Source of the DNA: Hyphomicrobiaceae bacterium
GTDB taxonomy: Bacteria; Pseudomonadota; Alphaproteobacteria; Rhizobiales; Hyphomicrobiaceae
Assembly: GCA_025351355.1 (NCBI GenBank)
Contig: JANXWC010000256.1
Location: 1-64,000 of the forward strand
Reading direction: 5' to 3'
Length of the DNA stretch: 64,000 nucleotides
The translations under genes and the position numbers were made by a program. Positions within the stretch are counted from its first letter, which is position 1. Each line of letters opens with the position of its first letter. The notes under the pieces were generated by a model that did not search any database, was not told the DNA's origin, and saw nothing but the letters and a program-made list of their open reading frames with translations. This document shows, one piece after another, positions 1 to 8,563 of the stretch.

Positions 1-423
1 ACATCCGGATGCAAAACGCCGGAGACCGAATGTGCCTGATCAGCACACGGATCGAGCGATCCCCCGGCGGCAAATGGGGAGAAAGTGGCGCTATGAACCC
101 CTTTCTTCGATCACGAACGGCGCCACTCCCCATCCCCTCACTTCTGAGGGGAAAAAAGAGTGTCCCCTCACGGGGAAAACGAGAGTGCGGAACTGGTAAA
201 CCCACACGGCGCGGGCCGGTGTGGCTGAAAGTGTCTGGGGGTGGCTTGATTGACCGATCGCAATCGCGGCCGCCCTTCGGGTGGTCTGGAGGAATGCGTC
301 CCTCCGGTGGGGTGTGGGGCCGGTGCGCGCAGGCGCACAAAACCAAGCCCTCGCTCGCGCGCAGGCGCGAAGTTATGTGGCCCGGGCTTTCCGCTGACGC
401 ATGAACATGTTAGAATTTTAGGT
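1..423. other. 5' flank without a supported gene
   Basis: No convincing coding region is visible. The open frames here are GC-rich, low-complexity and unlike known proteins. A perfect 7-bp hairpin with a CTTC loop lies at 134-151, but it is followed by A residues and preceded by no T run on the other strand, so it does not look like an intrinsic terminator. The last 20-30 bases should hold the promoter and leader of the first antitoxin gene, but no clear sigma-70 boxes were found. Confidence 0.5.
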
Positions 424-675
424 ATGAACCAGCGCGTAAAAACCATCGTCGACGACATCCGCAAACTCACACCCGACGAGCGGCTTGAGCTGATGGCCGA
501 ATTGACCACCGCGATCGATGACGACGCACCCGCCGACGGCACGCCGGAAGAGATCGAAGCTGCTTGGATGGAAGAAGTCGGAAAGCGCATCGATGCGCGC
601 GAGCGCGGCGAGGGGAAATTGGTCGATTTCGACGAAGCCATCGCCAACGCTCGCCGGCGCATCGGTAACCCGTGA
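424..675 (+). CDS. Addiction-module antitoxin, copy 1
   Basis: An 83-residue acidic protein of the unstable-antitoxin / addiction-module family (PF09720, TIGR02574 type). It should neutralise the ParE-like toxin encoded directly downstream and probably autorepress the pair. The N-terminal half carries a helical LTPDERLELMAEL segment, followed by the EEIEAAWMEEV segment typical of the family. The ATG at 424 is chosen because it aligns exactly with the start of the second copy at 1040; the frame is open further upstream but that part has no family resemblance. The stop overlaps the toxin GTG start by 4 bases. The first 177 bases are almost identical to copy 2. Confidence 0.8.
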   Translation: MNQRVKTIVDDIRKLTPDERLELMAELTTAIDDDAPADGTPEEIEAAWMEEVGKRIDARERGEGKLVDFDEAIANARRRIGNP

Positions 676-974
676 TTGTCCGCCTAGATAGTGCCGCAGA
701 TACTGAGTTATCGACGGCAGCGGCCTATCTCGACATCCAGCAGGTCGGGGTTGGAGATCGGTTCATTGCAGCAGTCGTGCTTGCTGGTGCTCAACTTCAA
801 GCATTCCCAAATTCCGGCCAGAAGTTGGGCCGCGACGTCCGCCGCATAATCATCAAGCACTTCCCCTACCAACTGATCTACCGCGTCGAAGGCGATGAGA
901 TCGTCATCTATGCGGTCGCCCACCAGAAGCAGCGGCCCGGCTACTGGCGGAAGCGAGTCGGACCGCTTCGGTAG
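672..974 (+). CDS. ParE/RelE-family toxin, copy 1
   Basis: A 100-residue protein of the ParE/RelE toxin fold. Family members inhibit DNA gyrase (ParE) or cleave mRNA on ribosomes (RelE); which applies here cannot be told. Family-like features are the central FPNSG segment, the RVEGDEIVIYAVAHQ strand pair and a basic C-terminus (YWRKRVG). The GTG start overlaps the antitoxin stop as GTGA, indicating translational coupling. The last 37 residues match copy 2 with three differences, whereas the first 60 or so are only distantly similar. It is full length for the family and so potentially active. Confidence 0.75.
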   Translation: MIVRLDSAADTELSTAAAYLDIQQVGVGDRFIAAVVLAGAQLQAFPNSGQKLGRDVRRIIIKHFPYQLIYRVEGDEIVIYAVAHQKQRPGYWRKRVGPLR

Positions 975-1039
975 TCTCTCGCGGCTCGTCCATCAGCCAC
1001 TCGCTTCCCGTACACGCCCACGCGTGCTACATGTTACCT

Positions 1040-1297
1040 ATGAACCAGCGCGTCAAAACCATCGTCGACGACATCCGCAAACTCACACCCGACGAGCGGC
1101 TTGAGCTGATGGCCGAATTGACCACCGCGATCGATGACGACGCACCCGCCGACGGCACGCCGGAAGAGATCGAAGCTGCCTGGATGGAAGAAGTCGAAAA
1201 GCGCATCGATGCGCGCGGGCGGAGTGAGGGCCAGACGTTTAGCTCCGAAGAGGTCGTTGCAGCGGCGCGCGCACGTATCGCCAAAGCATGGAAATAA
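1040..1297 (+). CDS. Addiction-module antitoxin, copy 2
   Basis: An 85-residue antitoxin of the same PF09720-type family as the one at 424. Bases 1040-1216 differ from 424-600 at only three positions, while the C-terminal 26 residues (from RGRSEG on) are unrelated to copy 1. In this family the C-terminus is the part that wraps the toxin. The start at ATG 1040 is set by the alignment to copy 1; an in-frame ATG at 1031 would add three residues. The gene overlaps its toxin by 10 bases. Confidence 0.8.
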   Translation: MNQRVKTIVDDIRKLTPDERLELMAELTTAIDDDAPADGTPEEIEAAWMEEVEKRIDARGRSEGQTFSSEEVVAAARARIAKAWK

Positions 1298-1590
1298 TAT
1301 TTCGTGCTGAGGCGCGTGCTGAATTCGACAACGCGTTGGAATTCTACGCGCTTCGTGCGCCAGACGCCGCCGCAAATTATTTGGAAGATTACGATCGCGT
1401 TGCCGTCCAATTGCTGCAATTCCCCAACGCTGGCACGCGCGTTGCGCGCAGCGCCCGTCGTCTCACCTTCCCGCGCTTCCCCTATCAGCTGATCTACCGC
1501 GTCGAAGGCGACGATATCGTCATCTATGCGGTCGCCCATCAGAGGCAGCGGCCCGGCTACTGGCGGAAGCGAGTCGGACCCGATCGTTAA
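1288..1590 (+). CDS. ParE/RelE-family toxin, copy 2
   Basis: A 100-residue ParE/RelE-fold toxin paired with the antitoxin at 1040. The N-terminal half (FRAEARAEFDNALEFY, then AANYLEDYDRVAVQLLQFP) is the helical hairpin typical of ParE proteins. The C-terminal 37 residues nearly match copy 1, and at DNA level 1477-1578 versus 861-962 has six mismatches in 102 bases. The start ATG lies inside the end of the antitoxin gene (10-base overlap), so the two are probably co-translated. It is full length with no disruption. Confidence 0.8.
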   Translation: MEIIFRAEARAEFDNALEFYALRAPDAAANYLEDYDRVAVQLLQFPNAGTRVARSARRLTFPRFPYQLIYRVEGDDIVIYAVAHQRQRPGYWRKRVGPDR

Positions 1591-1712
1591 CAGCTCGGCT
1601 CGAGCTTAGCCCCGTTTACTGGCTCGGCGACTGCGACTAGAACCTGCGCGAGCATTGCGCCATGGTCACCCCAAGTCGCCGTCAACTGTCCAGCCCCATC
1701 CCGGAAGTCCCC

Positions 1713-3731
1713 ATGTTCAAGAAAATCCTGATTGCCAACCGCGGCGAGATCGCCTGCCGGGTCATCAAGACCGCGCGCAAGATGGGCATCAAGACGGTGG
1801 CCGTCTACTCCGACGCCGACCGCGACGCCCTGCATGTGGAGATGGCCGACGAATCCGTGCACATCGGCCCGCCCGCCGCCGCCGAAAGTTATCTGCTGAT
1901 CGACAAGATCGTCGCCGCCTGCAAGGCGACCGGCGCCGAGGCCGTGCACCCCGGTTATGGCTTCCTGTCGGAACGCGAAGCCTTCCCGCGCGCGCTCGCC
2001 GAACATGGCATCGTCTTCATCGGACCGCACCCCGCAGCCATTGCCGCTATGGGCGACAAGATCGAAAGCAAGAAAGCCGCGGCCCGCGCCAAGGTCTCGA
2101 CGGTCCCCGGCCACCTCGGCGAAATCTCTGATTCAAAACACGCGGTCAAGATTGCGCGCGAGGTCGGCTATCCCGTCATGATCAAGGCGTCGGCGGGCGG
2201 CGGCGGCAAGGGCATGCGCATCGCCTACGACGATAAGGAGTGCGAGGAAGGCTTCGGCCTCGCCCGCTCGGAAGCCAAGGCGTCGTTCGGCGACGATCGC
2301 ATCTTCATCGAGAAGTTCATCGTCAACCCCCGGCACATCGAGATCCAGGTACTCGGCGATAAGCACGGCAATGTACTCTACCTCGGCGAACGCGAGTGCT
2401 CGATCCAGCGCCGCAATCAGAAGGTCATCGAAGAAGCGCCGTCACCGCTGCTTGATGAGAAGACGCGCCGCGCCATGGGCGAACAGGCGGTCGCACTCGC
2501 CAAGGCCGTCGGCTACGACAGCGCCGGCACGGTCGAATTCGTCGCCGGCCAGGACCGTTCGTTTTTCTTCCTCGAGATGAACACGCGACTGCAGGTCGAA
2601 CACCCCGTCACTGAATTGATCACCGGCATCGATCTGGTCGAACAGATGATCCGCGTCGCCGCCGGCGAACCGTTGGCCTTCAAACAGGCCGATATCAAAC
2701 TCAACGGCTGGGCCGTCGAAAGCCGCATCTACGCCGAAGACCCCTACCGCAACTTCCTCCCCTCCATCGGTCGCCTGACGCGTTATCGCCCGCCGGTCGA
2801 AGGCCCGCTCGGCAACGGCACCGTGCGCAACGACACCGGCGTCGTCGAGGGCGGCGAGATCTCCATGTACTACGACCCCATGATCGCCAAGCTGGTCACC
2901 CACGCACCTACTCGCCTCGAAGCCATCGACCTGCAGGCCCAGGCGCTCGACGCCTTCGCCATCGACGGCATCCAGCACAACATCCCGTTCCTGACGTCGA
3001 TCATGCAGAACAAGGTCTGGCGTTCCGGAAAATTATCGACTGGCTTCATCAAGGAAGAATTTCCCGATGGATTCGTCGCGCGCGCACCCACCGGCGCAGA
3101 CTTGGAAACGCTGGTCGCGGTGGCAGCCAGCATCGATCACCAGGGCAACGTACGGCGTCGTGCCATTAGCCGGCAGATGAGCGGGCCCGCAGTTCGCTTC
3201 GCCCACCATCGTGTCGTCGCCGTCGGCAGCGAGGCGCGCGCGGTTGAAGTCGCCGGCCAGATCGGCGCGCCGACGATAGTCACGCTGCTCGGCGAAGACG
3301 GGACGCCGCAGCGCAAGTTGACGTTGGTGTCGGCCTACTGGCCCGGCGAGCCTCTGTGGCAGGGAACTGTCGACGGACAACCGGTATCGATGCAGGTGCG
3401 CAGCGTCCTCAATGGCCACGATCTCGCCTACCGCGGCATTGCCGCACGCACGCACGTCTACACGGCGCGCGAAGCGGAGTTGGCAGCCCTCATGCCGGTC
3501 AAGGCGCCGGCCGATATGTCGAAATTTCTGCTGTGTCCGATGCCCGGCCTCGTCAAGGCAGTGCATGTTGCCGAAGGTGCCGAGGTCAAAGCCGGCGATA
3601 CGTTGGCCGTCGTCGAAGCCATGAAGATGGAGAACGTGCTGCGCGCCGAACGTGATGGAAAAGTGAAATCGGTCAAGGCCAAGGCCGGCGAAAGCCTGGC
3701 CGTCGACGCCGTCATTATTGAATTTGCGTGA
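1713..3731 (+). CDS. pccA: Acetyl/propionyl-CoA carboxylase, biotin-carrying alpha subunit
   Basis: A 672-residue biotin-dependent acyl-CoA carboxylase alpha subunit. It carboxylates biotin with ATP and bicarbonate and, with a beta subunit, converts propionyl-CoA to methylmalonyl-CoA (or a related acyl-CoA). The order is a biotin carboxylase N-domain (KILIANRGEIACRV), an ATP-grasp domain with the glycine loop ASAGGGGKGM and the EMNTRLQVEHPVTE site, a biotin carboxylase C-domain, a PccA-type linker, and a biotinyl domain with EAMKMEN, whose lysine is about residue 638. The ATG at 1713 starts exactly at the conserved MFKKILIANRG; a longer frame from 1662 lacks conservation. No beta subunit is in the window, so the substrate is inferred from length and linker. 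Confidence 0.9.
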   Translation: MFKKILIANRGEIACRVIKTARKMGIKTVAVYSDADRDALHVEMADESVHIGPPAAAESYLLIDKIVAACKATGAEAVHPGYGFLSEREAFPRALAEHGIVFIGPHPAAIAAMGDKIESKKAAARAKVSTVPGHLGEISDSKHAVKIAREVGYPVMIKASAGGGGKGMRIAYDDKECEEGFGLARSEAKASFGDDRIFIEKFIVNPRHIEIQVLGDKHGNVLYLGERECSIQRRNQKVIEEAPSPLLDEKTRRAMGEQAVALAKAVGYDSAGTVEFVAGQDRSFFFLEMNTRLQVEHPVTELITGIDLVEQMIRVAAGEPLAFKQADIKLNGWAVESRIYAEDPYRNFLPSIGRLTRYRPPVEGPLGNGTVRNDTGVVEGGEISMYYDPMIAKLVTHAPTRLEAIDLQAQALDAFAIDGIQHNIPFLTSIMQNKVWRSGKLSTGFIKEEFPDGFVARAPTGADLETLVAVAASIDHQGNVRRRAISRQMSGPAVRFAHHRVVAVGSEARAVEVAGQIGAPTIVTLLGEDGTPQRKLTLVSAYWPGEPLWQGTVDGQPVSMQVRSVLNGHDLAYRGIAARTHVYTAREAELAALMPVKAPADMSKFLLCPMPGLVKAVHVAEGAEVKAGDTLAVVEAMKMENVLRAERDGKVKSVKAKAGESLAVDAVIIEFA

Positions 3732-3826
3732 GCGTTGCCGGCGCTGCAGTTGTTGAGCACCGAGACTCAGCGTAAGCAGCTACAATGTCGCACCACGGTG
3801 GTCGCTGACGCTGGGGGAACACGAGC

Positions 3827-4207
3827 ATGGGCCTGCTATTCTCGTTCAAGGGACGCATTGGGCGTCAGCAATATTGGCTCGGCACGATCGGCATCTCGGC
3901 CATATTCGGAATCCTGTTCGCGCTGGCCGGTGCCATGATGGGCCCGCAACAGGAAGGCCAACCGCTGACGACGGCGGCGATCGTCGGGTTGGTGGCGATG
4001 GTGCCGATGGTGATAGTATTTTTCTGGGTCACCCTGGCGCTGAGCATCAAGCGCGGCCACGACCGCGGCCGGTCGGCGTGGTGGCAATTGCTGGGACTGG
4101 TTCCGCTCGCCAATATCTGGCTGGGCATTGATCAAGCCTTCCTGCGCGGCATCGACGCGACCAACCAATGGGGCGCACCGGCTGTCCCACGCGAAGCTAC
4201 CGTCTGA
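3827..4207 (+). CDS. DUF805 inner-membrane protein
   Basis: A 126-residue integral membrane protein of the DUF805 (YhaH-like) family, whose molecular role is unknown. The N-terminal FSFKGRIGRQQYW motif and the central IKRGHDRGRSAWW motif are the hallmarks of the family, and both flank membrane segments (roughly residues 18-40 and 53-72, with a further hydrophobic stretch near 86-100). A GGGGGA ribosome-binding site lies about 9 bases before the ATG. A second DUF805-like gene follows 94 bases downstream on the same strand. Confidence 0.8.
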   Translation: MGLLFSFKGRIGRQQYWLGTIGISAIFGILFALAGAMMGPQQEGQPLTTAAIVGLVAMVPMVIVFFWVTLALSIKRGHDRGRSAWWQLLGLVPLANIWLGIDQAFLRGIDATNQWGAPAVPREATV

Positions 4208-4301
4208 TACGATCGCGTTTACCCTTCGTTAACCTCGCTCGCTAAGACGCTGTAAACGCTGTGCTGGCATGCTCCTGCAAACACCATGCTGGAGCCATGC
4301 C

Positions 4302-4934
4302 ATGCGCAGTGCAATCCATTCCGAAACCTTCGACTTGGCGACCAAACTGCAGGACGTGCTGGCTCGCCTGCAGGGTGATCAGCGAGGCCTGCTGTCGCTG
4401 CTCAAGCTGATCCGCATGCTGGCCGATCCGCGCGGTCGCTGCGATCGCAAAGCATTCCTGCACATTGCATTGGCATTCCTGGCCGCACAGACCGGCATCG
4501 CCGCGCTGTTGTGGTCACTCGGCGTCGAAGTCGACCAGACCGCCACACTGCTGATGAATGCGCCCGTGCTGTGGATCGGCACGACCGTCTGCATCAAGCG
4601 CCTGCATGATGTCGGTCGCCGCGGCTGGTGGTTGCCGGGAGCGGTCGCCGTCTGGCTGATTGCGGCTCTCGTGGTGGTCATGCTCGTCGCTATCGTATTG
4701 GGGCCGGAGGCCATGGCCGAAGGCGAGCCGGCATTCCTCGCTATGTTCGCCTTGGTCAGCCTACCGGCTTTCGGCGCGTTGATCTGGCTGCACATGGCGG
4801 CTAGCGTCCCGCACGCCAATCGCTTCGGACCCGTGCCAACCGGCTTCGGTCTGTCGCAGCCGCCATCCCAACGATCGACGAGCCGCCGCACCCGCGCGGC
4901 CCGCACCTATTACGCGATGAGCGTCTTGGCCTGA
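4302..4934 (+). CDS. DUF805-like membrane protein with N-terminal extension
   Basis: A 210-residue membrane protein. After about 45 mostly helical soluble residues it shows the DUF805 pattern: DPRGRCDRKAF before the first membrane segment and the IKRLHDVGRRGWW motif between segments, followed by two more hydrophobic segments and a basic Ser/Arg-rich tail. Function is unknown. The ATG at 4302 is preferred; an in-frame ATG at 4269 would add 11 residues without family similarity. The neighbouring DUF805 gene at 3827 suggests an old duplication, although the two have diverged strongly. Confidence 0.7.
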   Translation: MRSAIHSETFDLATKLQDVLARLQGDQRGLLSLLKLIRMLADPRGRCDRKAFLHIALAFLAAQTGIAALLWSLGVEVDQTATLLMNAPVLWIGTTVCIKRLHDVGRRGWWLPGAVAVWLIAALVVVMLVAIVLGPEAMAEGEPAFLAMFALVSLPAFGALIWLHMAASVPHANRFGPVPTGFGLSQPPSQRSTSRRTRAARTYYAMSVLA

Positions 4935-5030
4935 GCGCCGCCACTTGGCAGCACCCGGCAGTTTCCCGTAGAGGTTTGACAGGCGCGCAAGAGCGCCGGG
5001 GTCATCATCTCCACCATCAAGGAAACTTCC

Positions 5031-6617
5031 ATGCGGTCATTTCATTTGCCCGGCCGATCGCCGGTGATAGCCCGGTACGGCATGGCCGCGACGTCGCATC
5101 CCTCTGCCTCCCTCGCAGCCATTGAAACGTTGCGACGCGGTGGCAATGCCGTTGACGCCGCGATCGCTGCCACCGCACTGCTCTGTGTCATTGAACCGGC
5201 CATGACGGGTATCGGCGGTGATTGCTTCGCGTTGTTGCACAAGCCCGGCCTCGGCCTCATTGGCCTCAACGCTTCCGGCCGCGCACCCGCAGCAGCCACT
5301 CCGCAATGGTACGCCGGCGCCGGCATCAAGCAGATCGAAGTAACCACTGCGCATGCCGTCACCGTCCCGGGCGCCATCGACGGCTGGTCCATGCTGTTGG
5401 CCGACCACGGCACCATGACGCTGTCGGACGTGCTCGCCCCCGCCATCGAGGCAGCGGAACATGGCTTTGCCGTCGCGCCGCGGGTGGCGCATGACTGGGC
5501 CGGACTGTGGCCAAAGATCAAGCTTCATGCCGGCGCGCGCCAGCACCTCTTGATCGCCGGTCGGCCACCGCGTGCCGGCGACATCATGCGGTTCCCCGCC
5601 CTGGCCGCCACCTTGAAGGCCATCGCCCGCGACGGCCGCGATGCATTCTACGCCGGACCGATCGCCGAAGACATCGTCAGCGAACTCAAGGCTCTCGGCG
5701 GTCTCCATACGCTTCACGACTTCGCCGCCCAGCGGGCCAGTTATGTAACGCCGATCTCGGTTCCCTACGCAGGCGTTGAACTCAACGAGTTGCCGCCGAA
5801 CAACCAGGGCGTCGTCGCCCTCATCATGTTGCGCATGTTGGATCGCCTGGGCGTCCGTGATTATCCCGCCTCATCGGCGGAGCGCTATCACGTTATGTTG
5901 GAATGCGGTCGGCTGGCTTACGCCGCGCGCGATGCCTTCCTTGCCGACCCCGACCACGCATCTGTCGCTGTATCGCAGATGTTGTCCGATGGCTTCATTG
6001 CCGATCTCTGTGCCCGCATCGATCCAAAACGACGCATCGCGACACTGGGCCCGATACCCAGACCCGGTGGATCCGATACGACGTGCCTCAGCGTCGTGGA
6101 CCGCAACGGCATGGCGGTGTCGTTCATCAATTCGCTGTTCTCGGGCTTTGGTTCCGGCATCGTCACCGCCAAGACGGGCGTCGTCCTGCAGAACCGCGGC
6201 ACCGGCTTCGTCCTCGATCCCACCCATGACAACTGCATTGCTCCGGGCAAGCGGCCCCTGCACACATTGGTGCCCGCCCTTGCAACTAAGGCCGGGAAAC
6301 CTTGGCTTTCCTTCGGTGTGATGGGCGGCGCCTTTCAGGCTGCGGGGCACGCGCAGGTGCTCACCAACATGGTCGACTACAAGATGGATGTGCAGGAAGC
6401 GATCGACCATCCGCGCATTTTCTTCGATGGCGATGCCGTGCACTATGAGCAACCGCTGTCCGGCACGATCGCCCCCGCGTTAACAGCGCTCGGCCATCCG
6501 ATGTCGTTGCGTGCCGATCCGTGGGGCGGTGGTCAGGCGATCGAGTTGGATGCGCAGCGTGGCATTCTCATCGGCGGATCGGATGCGCGAAAAGATGGCT
6601 GCGCGCTCGGAATTTAA
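5031..6617 (+). CDS. Gamma-glutamyltransferase family protein
   Basis: A 528-residue Ntn-hydrolase of the gamma-glutamyltransferase family, made as a proenzyme that cleaves itself before a catalytic threonine. The large-subunit part contains the GGNAVDAAIAA and MTGIGGD motifs; the GGSDTTCLSVVD segment places the nucleophile at about Thr350, and FINSLFSGFGSG follows as in the small subunit. No signal peptide is evident, unlike periplasmic GGT proteins, so it may be one of the cytoplasmic family members that act on other gamma-glutamyl or amide substrates. AAGGAA precedes the ATG by about 7 bases. The gene stands alone. Confidence 0.8.
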   Translation: MRSFHLPGRSPVIARYGMAATSHPSASLAAIETLRRGGNAVDAAIAATALLCVIEPAMTGIGGDCFALLHKPGLGLIGLNASGRAPAAATPQWYAGAGIKQIEVTTAHAVTVPGAIDGWSMLLADHGTMTLSDVLAPAIEAAEHGFAVAPRVAHDWAGLWPKIKLHAGARQHLLIAGRPPRAGDIMRFPALAATLKAIARDGRDAFYAGPIAEDIVSELKALGGLHTLHDFAAQRASYVTPISVPYAGVELNELPPNNQGVVALIMLRMLDRLGVRDYPASSAERYHVMLECGRLAYAARDAFLADPDHASVAVSQMLSDGFIADLCARIDPKRRIATLGPIPRPGGSDTTCLSVVDRNGMAVSFINSLFSGFGSGIVTAKTGVVLQNRGTGFVLDPTHDNCIAPGKRPLHTLVPALATKAGKPWLSFGVMGGAFQAAGHAQVLTNMVDYKMDVQEAIDHPRIFFDGDAVHYEQPLSGTIAPALTALGHPMSLRADPWGGGQAIELDAQRGILIGGSDARKDGCALGI

Positions 6618-6812
6618 GTACGTGTGCGATTGACACGGCGACGCCGACTGCGTTGAAGTGTGACTATAACGCATTTGTCCACATGAAAGCGTATCCAGTG
6701 TACGCAATATCGAAAAATGCGTTTGCTGTTCGCAGTCGAAATTATGAGTGTGACAGCGTTCCGGCTCTCGATTCGGAAAGTCGGACTTGCACATATCAAC
6801 AGGAGATAAATC

Positions 6813-6893
6813 ATGGCCAAGAAAGCCGCCGCAAAAAAGCCCGCCGCTAAGCCCGCTGCCAAGAAGGCTGCTGGTAAAGCAAAAAAGAAGTAA
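6813..6893 (+). CDS. 26-residue Lys/Ala/Pro-rich basic peptide
   Basis: A short frame encoding 26 residues made only of Met, Ala, Lys, Pro and one Gly, ending in KAKKK. It has a strong AGGAGA ribosome-binding site 7 bases upstream of the ATG, which together with the extreme composition argues for a real gene. The pattern resembles the histone-H1-like tails of bacterial nucleoid proteins, and a similar AKKA/KPAAK tail is seen on the HU protein at 58992-59336. A nucleic-acid-binding or charge-neutralising role is inference only. The next gene starts 31 bases downstream. Confidence 0.55.
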   Translation: MAKKAAAKKPAAKPAAKKAAGKAKKK

Positions 6894-6924
6894 GAACGAC
6901 CAAAGCAGATGTTGGAGTTGTCCT

Positions 6925-7326
6925 GTGAGATCAGCCCGCGAGCGTAGGATTGCCAAAGGGTCGCGTGCGAATGCACGTCCTGCGGCAACAGTTCACTTGC
7001 TAGTGACTACGGCGGCGCTGGTCTTGTCGGGCACTTTTGCTTCGGCAGCGACCATCTCAAACCGCGATGACAAGGAGCAGAAGCTAACCATCATCGAAGG
7101 TGAGGCAAAAGCCGACCAGATCTTGAAACCGCAACAGGTTCTCGAAAAGGTCTGTTTGAAAGGCTGCATCGTCCGTCTCAACGATAGCGAAGACGACGAG
7201 TATCAACTCGACCCCGAGGACATCGTGTCCATCGAGGACGGCTATCTCTACCACGACTCGCCTGACGCGCCGCCGGCTCCCCCTCCCGCGGTCGCGCCTG
7301 GTGTTCAAGTAGCCCCAAAGCAGTAG
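6925..7326 (+). CDS. Small exported protein of unknown function
   Basis: A 133-residue protein if started at GTG 6925, which follows a GGAG-like site 7-8 bases upstream. It has a basic N-terminus, then a hydrophobic stretch (LLVTTAALVLSGTFASA) that fits a signal peptide cleaved after ASA, leaving a mature acidic protein of about 95 residues with two cysteines (VCLKGCIV) and a Pro/Ala-rich end. The CLKGC segment and the acidic DPEDIVSIEDGYLYHD tail suggest a small periplasmic protein. I do not recognise a family. The open frame continues upstream to 6787, but that part overlaps the basic peptide gene and looks non-coding. Confidence 0.55.
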   Translation: MRSARERRIAKGSRANARPAATVHLLVTTAALVLSGTFASAATISNRDDKEQKLTIIEGEAKADQILKPQQVLEKVCLKGCIVRLNDSEDDEYQLDPEDIVSIEDGYLYHDSPDAPPAPPPAVAPGVQVAPKQ

Positions 7327-7562
7327 CTCTGCCCGCATGGAGGCAGCTCCGACTATCCCTTGCGAGGCGATCTAGGGTTGGGCTGGCTGCATCTCGGGGG
7401 ACCGCCATGAACACCCCGCGCGGACTGACGAGTTTGCGGCTGCTGCCGTTCGGCATCGAGATCGACGGCGATTAACGCATACTCGACCTTGGCTGCGGCG
7501 AACTCATCGCCGGCACCGCTGATCCGCCCATTTGCGCCCGCCATGTGAGCGCATCCGGTTGT
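7327..7562. other. Intergenic region with possible gene remnant
   Basis: A 22-codon frame starting with ATG at 7407 ends at TAA 7473-7475. The same frame then runs open to 7568 and encodes RILDLGCGE, a string resembling motif I of SAM-dependent methyltransferases. This may be a decayed fragment or coincidence. No ribosome-binding site or terminator is evident. Confidence 0.25.
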
Positions 7563-8477
7563 CTACTGGTTGAGTAGCAGCACCACACCCGCCACGACCA
7601 GCACGATGCCCAACGCCTCCCGCGACAGCACGCCTTGCTTGAACAGGCTGCGCGAAATCAATCCGGCGAACAGGATCTCGATCAGCGCCAGCGTGCGCAC
7701 CTTCGTGGCGCTCTCGATGGCGAACGCCAGGAACCACATCTGCGAGGCAAACGCGCCCATGAAGCCCGCTTTGACCGACGGTCGCCACGCCTTCATCAAC
7801 GCCACCAGAGTCTCCCGGCTGGTCGCCATCAGGTAGGCCGTCAGCAAGCCGGTTTGCATGGTCAGGCCAAGCGCCAATGTCGTCGACGCGCGCACGACGA
7901 AATTGCCCTCGTCGAGCGACAGGATCGCCCGCCGGAAGCCGATCGCCGACAAGGCGAATACGCTGGACGAGATCAGCCCGAGCATGATCGGTCGCCATTC
8001 AAGCGATGCAGCACGGTCGACCCCGACGCTTGCAGTCGCACGCTTCGGCCACGACATGATCAACACGCCCAACGTGGCCAGCCCGATCGCCGCTCCGAGG
8101 CCCACTGTCAATTGCTCGCCCAGCACCACCAGCCCGAACACCGCGACATGCACCGGCTCTGTCTTGGTCAGCGCCGTGACGATGACAAAATTTTTCTCCC
8201 GCATGGCCGCGAGCAGTAGCGCCGTCGCGCAGATCTGCGTCAGTGCGCCGACAATCGTCCAGCCTACCATGGTGCCATTGAGTGCGGGTGGCTGCACACC
8301 ATTGACGGCCAGCACGATCAGGCAGAACAGCACACCAAACGGCAAGCCATAGAGGAACCGCACATGCGTCGCGCCGACCGTGCCGAGGCTGGTTGTCAGC
8401 TCCCGCTGCAACGCATTGCGCAGCGTCTGGCCGCCCGCCGCCAGCACCGTGAACACGGCCCACAAATACCCGGTCAT
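7563..8477 (-). CDS. EamA/DMT-family transporter
   Basis: A 304-residue integral membrane protein with about ten hydrophobic segments in two repeats, matching the drug/metabolite transporter (EamA) fold. Typical points are the FLYGLPFGVLF segment in the first half, TKTEPVHVAVFGLVVLGEQL at the end of repeat one and ALIEILFAGLISRSLFKQGV in repeat two. Members export small metabolites or amino acids; the substrate cannot be told. It is the last gene of a minus-strand series, separated from the preceding gene by a palindromic repeat. Confidence 0.8.
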   Translation of the reverse strand: MTGYLWAVFTVLAAGGQTLRNALQRELTTSLGTVGATHVRFLYGLPFGVLFCLIVLAVNGVQPPALNGTMVGWTIVGALTQICATALLLAAMREKNFVIVTALTKTEPVHVAVFGLVVLGEQLTVGLGAAIGLATLGVLIMSWPKRATASVGVDRAASLEWRPIMLGLISSSVFALSAIGFRRAILSLDEGNFVVRASTTLALGLTMQTGLLTAYLMATSRETLVALMKAWRPSVKAGFMGAFASQMWFLAFAIESATKVRTLALIEILFAGLISRSLFKQGVLSREALGIVLVVAGVVLLLNQ

Positions 8478-8563
8478 TCCCTCATCCCCGCGCCCGCCGC
8501 ACGCTTGGGGGGCATCAGCGCGACTTGTAACCCGACCGGCGCGCCGCTGTCTTCCACTAGACT

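Noticed and set aside
134-151. Hairpin CCCCTCA/TGAGGGG as a terminator
   Set aside because: It is followed by A residues on the plus strand and not by T, and on the minus strand the T run would precede the stem, so it lacks the layout of an intrinsic terminator.
1431-1445. Sigma-54-like promoter match TGGCAC-N5-TTGC
   Set aside because: It lies inside the toxin coding sequence and is not followed by a gene at a suitable distance; a chance match in GC-rich coding DNA is more likely.
6628-6668. Sigma-70 promoter for the 26-residue peptide gene
   Set aside because: TTGACA (6628) and TATAAC (6663) are 29 bases apart, and a hexamer at the correct 17-base spacing is poor, so no promoter is called.
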